From NCBI RefSeq assembly GCF_011075055.1, contig NC_058141.1, forward strand, positions 19,346,031 to 19,410,030: 64,000 bases of DNA, read 5' to 3'. Position numbers and translations under genes: made by a program. Positions within the stretch are counted from its first letter, which is position 1. Each line of letters starts with the position of its first letter. Shown here in pieces: positions 57,941 to 64,000 of the stretch. The notes beneath the pieces were generated by a model. That model was not told where the DNA came from. It was given only the letters and a program-made list of their open reading frames with translations, and ran no database searches. This DNA comes from Mangifera indica. Its lineage: Eukaryota; Streptophyta; Magnoliopsida; Sapindales; Anacardiaceae.

Positions 57941-58537
57941 ATGTCGAAGAAAAACGATTTAGCTCGCAGAAAAAGACAGCATGAATTCGAACTACAAAGT
58001 ATGCATACATTCACTTTTTTCTCAGTATATATTATTAGATTGTTAAACATGTATTTATTGTTTTGTGATTTTGGCGAACTAGGAGAGAAGCAAGAGAAGG
58101 AAAAGAAAGCAAATAAGCTTCAAGCTAAGAAAAATAAAATGAAGGTTAGTGTCTTCCTTTCTGGGAGTATATAAATTGTGCTGTTTGATTTCCTAGAAAA
58201 TTTGCAGCTATATACTTTGAGCTTTTTTTCCCCCCTCTTTTTGTTCTTCATGTAAAGTTAAAACTTTTAGCTCATTGATTACATGGGATAAATTCTTTAT
58301 GAAGAAATGATTTGCTATTTACAGCGTTTCGCGATGTTTTACAGTTAAGATATTAAAAAATAAATTATTTTCTTTTGTTTGTTTATTTATTTTTGGATTG
58401 AATGTGATTAGGTTGATGGGAAAGACAAGAAAAAGAAGGGTGCAAGTGGATTTCAAGTAGGGAAGAGAAAGGTGAAGACCAAGTTGACTGCAGTAGCGAA
58501 AGCTAAAGCTGCCCAAGCAATGGAGCTCGACAAATGA
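57941..58537 (+). CDS. Small lysine-rich protein of unknown function, 81 aa
   Basis: Three exons (57941-57998, 58083-58144, 58412-58537) encode 81 residues. The start MSKKNDLARRKRQHEFELQR leads into a lysine/glutamate helix (EKQEKEKKANKLQAKKNKMK), then VDGKDKKKKG, GFQVGKRKVKTKLT and AVAKAKAAQAMELDK. The protein is strongly basic and probably nuclear or nucleolar. I do not know its function; the telo-box promoter and the composition hint at ribosome biogenesis, which is inference. The ATG at 57941 is chosen because the open frame upstream lacks an ATG. Introns are short (84 and 267 bp) with GT-AG ends. Confidence 0.75.
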
Positions 58538-61500
58538 GGTTCTGAGTGAGTCTCTGTGGTGCAAGTTGATACTTTGGCAAACTTGAAGAAATAGTTTTGA
58601 GCTAGATAGGCATCCTTTCTTGGACTTTAGTACTTGTTAATTGGATGGGAAAGTTCATATTTACCTTGGGATTTACTTTGATTTGCTCTGTTCCATTTTC
58701 TGATGAGAATAATGTTTGTGTTAGGTGGACCTTTTTTCATTATTTATTATTATTATTATTATTATTGTGACAATGTAATGTGTTTTGTACATTTTATCTT
58801 GTTCACGATGTCAATTGTCTTATCTCATGTCTGAGTTTGTTATACTCTGTTTCCTTTCTTGGCTCAGATATTTGTTTTCTATTAATCTCCATACGAAGAC
58901 AATTTTACATCTAATCTGGAAAATTCTGGAATTGGTGACAACTTAATGATGTTATATCATATTCTATGTTGACTTTTATTTCAGTATGAAGATTATTTTG
59001 CATAAAGACTGGAAGAAATTTTGAATTTTATGACTATGTAGTCATGTTACGCTTATATTGTAGCTGATCAAGTGTGACTGTTTGACTAGGCTGTTGACTG
59101 TGAACAAACTCAAGAAATAGCAATGGCTTCTATGAAACGTGTTGGTTATCAGGGGTTATAGTTCTGTTAGTTGTCTTTTATGAACTGATGGTCTGCAATA
59201 TATTGTGACTCTAGTTCAACTCCACATAAAAAATTTTTAATTTTGATAGTAAGATGGTCAAGATTGTGTTTTGGCTTTTAATTTCCGGTGCAGGTTTGGA
59301 TTGGATGAGAGCAGCAAAGCCCAGATTCATAGGAGGATGGTAGAACCTGCATAATCTATATTTATTTGTCTTTATTTAAAAGGGAATATTATATTATGAT
59401 TCCTTCCAAACATTACATTCTTGTAAGGTGTATGATTAGCTTTGTTAAGTATCTTGAGAAGTTAATGAAGGATGTTTTGGAAGTGAAATAAATCGCAAAA
59501 GGAATTGTATAGCATTCTTCAATGCAGGATTTCATCAGAATTTTTAGTTGAGGATGAGTTGTGCACTCCACTAATGCCTAATAAGTGGGGGGTTGGCGAG
59601 GATTGGAAGAACTGCTTATGGGATTGTATTATATTACTTTTAGTTAATCAAGTTAATCCTAGTAGACAATGGGGAAGTGAATCTCCTTTTGCTCTTAGAG
59701 TTTATTCAAGGAGCTGGCAGAAATGTGTTTATGATTGAATTATGGTTAAATGATCAGACAATTCTTCGTAAGTGATCAGGTGCAGGCTGGCTTGGAGAGT
59801 AGTTGTTTTATGTAATTGGTGGGTTGGCTCTAATTCATTCTTATTAGTTGTCTATGGCAATGGTGAAAGTGGTCAAACTATCAAGAAACTGGATTGTAGA
59901 AACTGGTCATGGTAATATAACCCAAAGAAGAAGTAATTGGTCTATGATAACCACTGATTCATATTCTATACATCCGATTGTGGAACAGGGTAGAAAGTTG
60001 AACCGCCAAGTGGTGTGTCCGTAATTGTTTCTACACCTCCTGGAAGGTTTCCATTCAATTGATGGGTTGAACTAGGATCATGCATGTTATGGTGATTTAA
60101 GAGGATATGATTTCTTGACTCTGAAAGAGCGGATAATGTGGTCATATGCATAGCAAGAACATGCCAACTCATTTATGGGGAGAAGTTATTCCAAACGTTT
60201 GTGGTGAAGTGTAAATCCTGGTTTTAAAACCCGCATAGAATTAATGGTTTAATTGTGATTCCCTAAACATTGTGCAAGACTTTGACAATGAGTCGTCAGA
60301 AATGAGAATGTGTGGAGGCGTTTAAAAATGATGAGACTGGTGCAGGTCAGAATTGTTGAAAATCAGAATGGCACGGTCGTTGAAAATGAGAGATCGACCT
60401 AAAACGAATTGTCAAAGAGGAGATCAAGACTAGATAGAGTTAGAAATGAAAAGATTGGTGCCAGCAGGAGCTAGCAATGAGAAAATGCATGTTGGAAGGA
60501 GCATTGAGGGGAGATTCACTGTGGAGAGAAAAATTAAAATAACTATAGGCGTGCCGCTAGGTTTATTTTTACTTTTCTCCCTGCATAAAAACCGTACTGC
60601 TATGGTTAGAGTCCGTGGCTTGTCTGCTTGAGTGCGGTGAACTTCCTCAATTTAATGATGTCATCTGTAACCCGAGTCCGTGACATGGTCACGTGGATCT
60701 CTTAACCATTACTGAAAATGTGCAGGGGTCCGCAGTGAGAGAATAATGTGAAGGCCAGCAATGGCATCCACTTATCTTTCTGCGGAGATCACCTGTGTAT
60801 TTTAGCTGCTGTAACTTTTGATCCTGTTGGGTTTCGGGTATTTGCTATCAACTTTGTATCTGGCACAGCAGGAACTTCCATTCAACTCCATTAATGGCCT
60901 GGTAAATGACCAGGTTTCAACGTATATTTGATGACATGAGACATTAAAGGCTTGAGTTTCCTATTAACATTGACCACAGTAAAGATTTTATTCATTTTTT
61001 ACCCACAGTTCATCACTTTTTGCTTCGGTAATTTGTAATTCAAAATTCCTTTTTTGCAGTAGAAGAGGTAATGGTCTGACAGAAGAAAATGATATGAATT
61101 CAAGCATGACCCATTTGAAAGGAAAGGAAAGGAAAGGAAAGTTTGATGCCTCAGCTTTACAAGAATCTGGGTTTGCATTGCAGCTAGTTCTAGTTTTTAA
61201 AATAGGGGAAAAAATTATTATTCCCATAAATGTGTCCCATTTTGATGATTGAACAAGTAGAATATCTCAGTCAAATATACAGACTAGTGGGTTTTTTTTT
61301 TTTATGGCTGAGAATAGAGTTTTACCTTATATTATTCTTCCATTTATAGGTTGCCGGTGGTTCTACCAACCAACATAATCTTTGCTTTCAACTCTTACGT
61401 CCTTGTCTTTTCTTTTGGACTATTTGATTCAAGAAGCTGGTGTTTGATAATTATAAGTTAAGGTTGATGAATGAATTCTACTGTAATTTTTGTTTACAGA

Positions 61501-63200
61501 GTTTACAAAATTAATAAAAAAATGAAAAAGACGCAATTGTGCTTTCGTTGTAAAGTGGAATTGGAAAACGCGGTCGTGCGTCTTAATGTAATGTCAACGT
61601 CACTTGGTAATTGAAATTGATCCAAGTCCGTGCCCTCCTCCTTTTTCTTCACCATCTATCTTAGGCCAATCTCACCCACCGTTAAGTGTACTTTCAAACT
61701 CATATTTTTTAATTTTTAAAAATTTAATCACTTATTTATGAATAAAATTTTATGAAACGATTTTTTTAATATTAAAGGTAAAATTATTATTTAACAAAAA
61801 AATAAAAAAAATTAAAATTTTATTATATATTTTTTTTTAATTTGAAAATTTAACTATTTTTTTTTTTATTAAAAGTTTGAAAAGTAACAATTTCACTCTT
61901 AGAGTTTGAAATTATCATCGGAGATAATAAAGTTGGTCATCTCTAAGCAAAGAAAAATCCAACTGTACTCTATTATCCTTAAATTTAATTTGATAAACTC
62001 AAATTAAATTTAAAATAAATGTTTTTTATTTAAACTAAATTCGATTAAATAGACTTTTGAATAAGGGTATTCAAAATTATTCGATAATTGAATTGAACTA
62101 ATTTTTAAACTGAAAATCAAACTAAAAATAAGTTATTTGAAAAATCAGTTTGAACATTGGTTAAAAAATATAGAAAAATCTATTTTTTACTTCAATTATC
62201 GATTTATCTAATTTTCAAAATTAGTTAACCGAATCGAACTGATTTTTAAAAAATTGAATAAAATTTTAAATAAATTTTAAAAAAATTTGAAAAAATAACA
62301 AAATATGATAATTTTTTAAAACTTGGTTTAAAAATAGGTTAATCAAAAATTTAATTTGATTAATTGATATTTTTTATTCAATTTAAATTAATTAAGTTTT
62401 AATTTATAATTTTTTTAAAAATAAAAAATTTAATTTAATTCAAAAAATTAACTAACTAATTTAATTAACCGGTTTTAAACGCTCTTGCTCTTGAGCTTAA
62501 AACTTGATTACTAAACACCCCTCTAACTGTGAGTTGATTTCGAGTTAGATATTGTAACTTCAACCCCAGCTTAAATCAACCTCACACTCGGCTATGCCAT
62601 AAGATGGAATACGCCCTGGCCACAGACTGACATTGTCTGATGAGAACGGAGTCCAATGTAAACGTCCTTTTTCGGACTTACATGATGATTCTACTTCTGG
62701 CCTGGCCTAAACAAGAGGAGAGTATAATATTAATATTATTATATATAATTTATTAAAAAAATAATCTTTCAGAAACCTATGACTTTTCTTTCTGTGCCTT
62801 GCCAATATAATAAATAAATAATAACAAGGTCAACCTTTGTTAAATATATATTAATTATTCTTAATCCTGTCAATTAAAAATCTAATTAGAGAGAATAGAT
62901 ATGAATCACTTATTTCAGATATATATATTTTAGATATTTCTGTGGATTTGATGGGCCCACCAAGCAACACTCAAACTCGAAACTCACATGCATCTCATTT
63001 CACGGCATTCACTCGCGCGTTATCTTCAATCCACCTACACACATTGACGCGTGAAGTGAATGCGTGTGGGATACAAATATAGTCAAAGGTACCATTTGAT
63101 TTTTAAAAATAGCAAAATTAATAAATAATTAAAATAAAATAAAATAAAATCTGTGCTATCCAAAAGAATAAGCGTTTTTATTTTTCTGTTTTTGTTTTTG
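58538..63200. other. Gene-poor region
   Basis: After the 3' flank of the 81-aa gene (with an ATT tract at 58738-58766) I find no gene for over 4 kb. A short (AAAGG)n tract lies at about 61118-61141. From 61680 to 62500 the DNA is very AT-rich and repetitive. A possible degenerate element spans 62064-62484 (ends GGGTATTCAAAATTATTCGA and, reversed, GAGCGTTTAAAACCGGTTAA). Short open frames at 59505-59738 and 60446-60631 show no family features. Confidence 0.5.
62064..62484. mobile_element. Possible degenerate MITE
   Basis: Opposed ends GGGTATTCAAAATTATTCGA and GAGCGTTTAAAACCGGTTAA agree at roughly 13 of 20 positions, and the interior has TTAACCGAATCGAAC-type words common in plant non-autonomous elements. 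I see no clear target duplication, so this is tentative. Confidence 0.3.
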
Positions 63201-64000
63201 ATTGTTTGCTTCTCATTTTCATTTCTCAATCTCTCTCACGCACTACACAGTTCAGGAAAGGAAAGGAAAAGGTTATCACTCCACTCAACTCAACTCAATC
63301 AACTGCACGAGATATAAGGATAAACAGCTTTATTGTTTTTAAAACCAAAGGAAGAGAGATAGAGAGATAGAGAGAATCAGAGAAAGCTAAAGCTCTGCAG
63401 CCCTAGAAATTTGCATTCCGATAAGGACTTTTGTGTAAAGCGCTTTTTGTAGTAAGTTATGATACTTGCCAGCCCTTCATTCAGATGACCTCCCTTCTCT
63501 CTATCTACACCTTTATTATCCCTTCAAAACTCTTTCGCCTTTTTTATCTCTCTTTCCCTTTTAACTTCTCTCTTCTTCTTCCTCCTCCGCTGGAAAACTT
63601 TGCTACCTCTAACCCATTTCACTAATGTGAGTAAATTTTCTGTCTTTACTTTCAAGTTTTCACTTTTTTTCTTATTTTTAATGGCTGTTGTGTTTGAACT
63701 GAGTTGGGTTTTGAGTTTTGTTGTGGCATTGAGTTAAACTTTGTAATTTGTTTTCTTGGTTTTTTTGATGATTTTTATGTGTATTCTCAAGGTCAAGGGG
63801 TTAGGGGTTTTGCCCAAGAAGATGCTTGGTGTTTAAGGGTTTATCATGGGTTGGTGAGAGTGTGGACCTGTTTCAGTCTTTTCTGGTTTTTATCTTCAAT
63901 ATGAAGCCTTTCTCTTTGTTTCTTCTGGTTTGGTAAGCTGTAAATTAGCCTGCATTTTGTCTTTTCTTTCAAGCCTTTGCTTTTCAAGTTTTGAATTCCT
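63200..64000 (+). other. Probable 5' leader of a gene beyond the right edge
   Basis: The sequence becomes GA/CT-rich (CTCTCTCACG, GAGAGATAGAGAGATAGAGA) and is followed by a long pyrimidine-rich stretch, as in plant promoters and leaders. GTGAGTAAAT at 63627 would be a good donor of a leader intron. No convincing start codon or coding exon appears before the window ends. Confidence 0.35.

Noticed and set aside
59505..59738. 77-codon open frame in the gene-poor region
   Set aside because: No recognisable motif, no splice partner, and composition like the surrounding DNA.
61118..61141. (AAAGG)n tract as a possible functional motif
   Set aside because: A simple short repeat; nothing around it suggests more.
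61665..61920. GGCCAATCTCACCCACC followed by AT-rich DNA, like a left end of the MULE MITE family
   Set aside because: Only a loose resemblance; no matching right end and no 9-bp duplication could be found.

Overview
This is nuclear DNA from a flowering plant, almost certainly a eudicot. The genes are split by AT-rich GT-AG introns, intergenic DNA is AT-rich, several products carry plastid or peroxisome targeting signals, and the gene families (IIIf bHLH, chloroplast beta-amylase, BSK, VCCN, PYRD) are plant-specific. I see no operons, CRISPR arrays, prophage or bacterial insertion sequences. The species cannot be fixed from the sequence alone.

Layout, left to right. 1-4 kb: the 5' part of a C2-domain gene (minus strand) running off the left edge, a decayed PPR fragment and a decayed 2-oxoglutarate dioxygenase. 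4.6-8.3 kb: an eight-exon bHLH transcription factor of the MYC1/GL3/EGL3 type (minus). 8.4-15 kb: gene-free DNA packed with miniature transposons (two MULE-type foldback elements with 9-bp target duplications, one unrelated foldback element, one Tourist-like MITE), ending in a promoter region with four CACGTG boxes. 15.1-19.5 kb: chloroplast beta-amylase BAM2 (plus), with a decayed partial duplicate of its third exon. 19.9-21.0 kb: a badly damaged class-3 lipase pseudogene (minus). 22.8-23.5 kb: ribosomal protein eL36 (plus). 24.6-30.0 kb: a 17-exon peroxisomal acyl-CoA thioesterase (plus). 31.2-32.6 kb: F-box/kelch SKIP4 (plus). 33.3-34.9 kb: a 163-aa protein of unknown function (minus). 35.3-35.9 kb: a third MULE MITE with a perfect 9-bp target duplication. 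36.5-36.8 kb: three tandem repeats. 37.2-40.0 kb: a dead Raf/ILK-like kinase. 40.7-42.8 kb: tRNA-Val(CAC), then the riboflavin pathway deaminase PYRD (plus). 43.8-46.1 kb: thylakoid chloride channel VCCN1 (minus). 47.2-49.2 kb: a 79-aa membrane protein (minus). 49.5-51.3 kb: a 199-aa proline-rich protein (plus). 52.5-56.1 kb: a BSK receptor-like cytoplasmic pseudokinase (minus). 57.9-58.5 kb: an 81-aa basic protein with a telo-box promoter (plus). 58.5-64 kb: mostly gene-free, ending in what looks like the leader of a gene beyond the right edge.

The genes belong to separate housekeeping, metabolic and regulatory pathways and do not form one functional system. Their neighbourhood is informative: MYC1-type bHLH, BAM2, the acyl-CoA thioesterase and BSK occur together in the same order as their counterparts near the top of Arabidopsis chromosome 4, and SKIP4 and VCCN1 are near neighbours on Arabidopsis chromosome 3 (locus numbers from memory). 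I did not find a convincing undescribed biological system. The most notable items are the MULE MITE family, the decayed exon duplication in BAM2, the atypical DNA-binding region of the bHLH protein and the conserved-looking small proteins without a known function.
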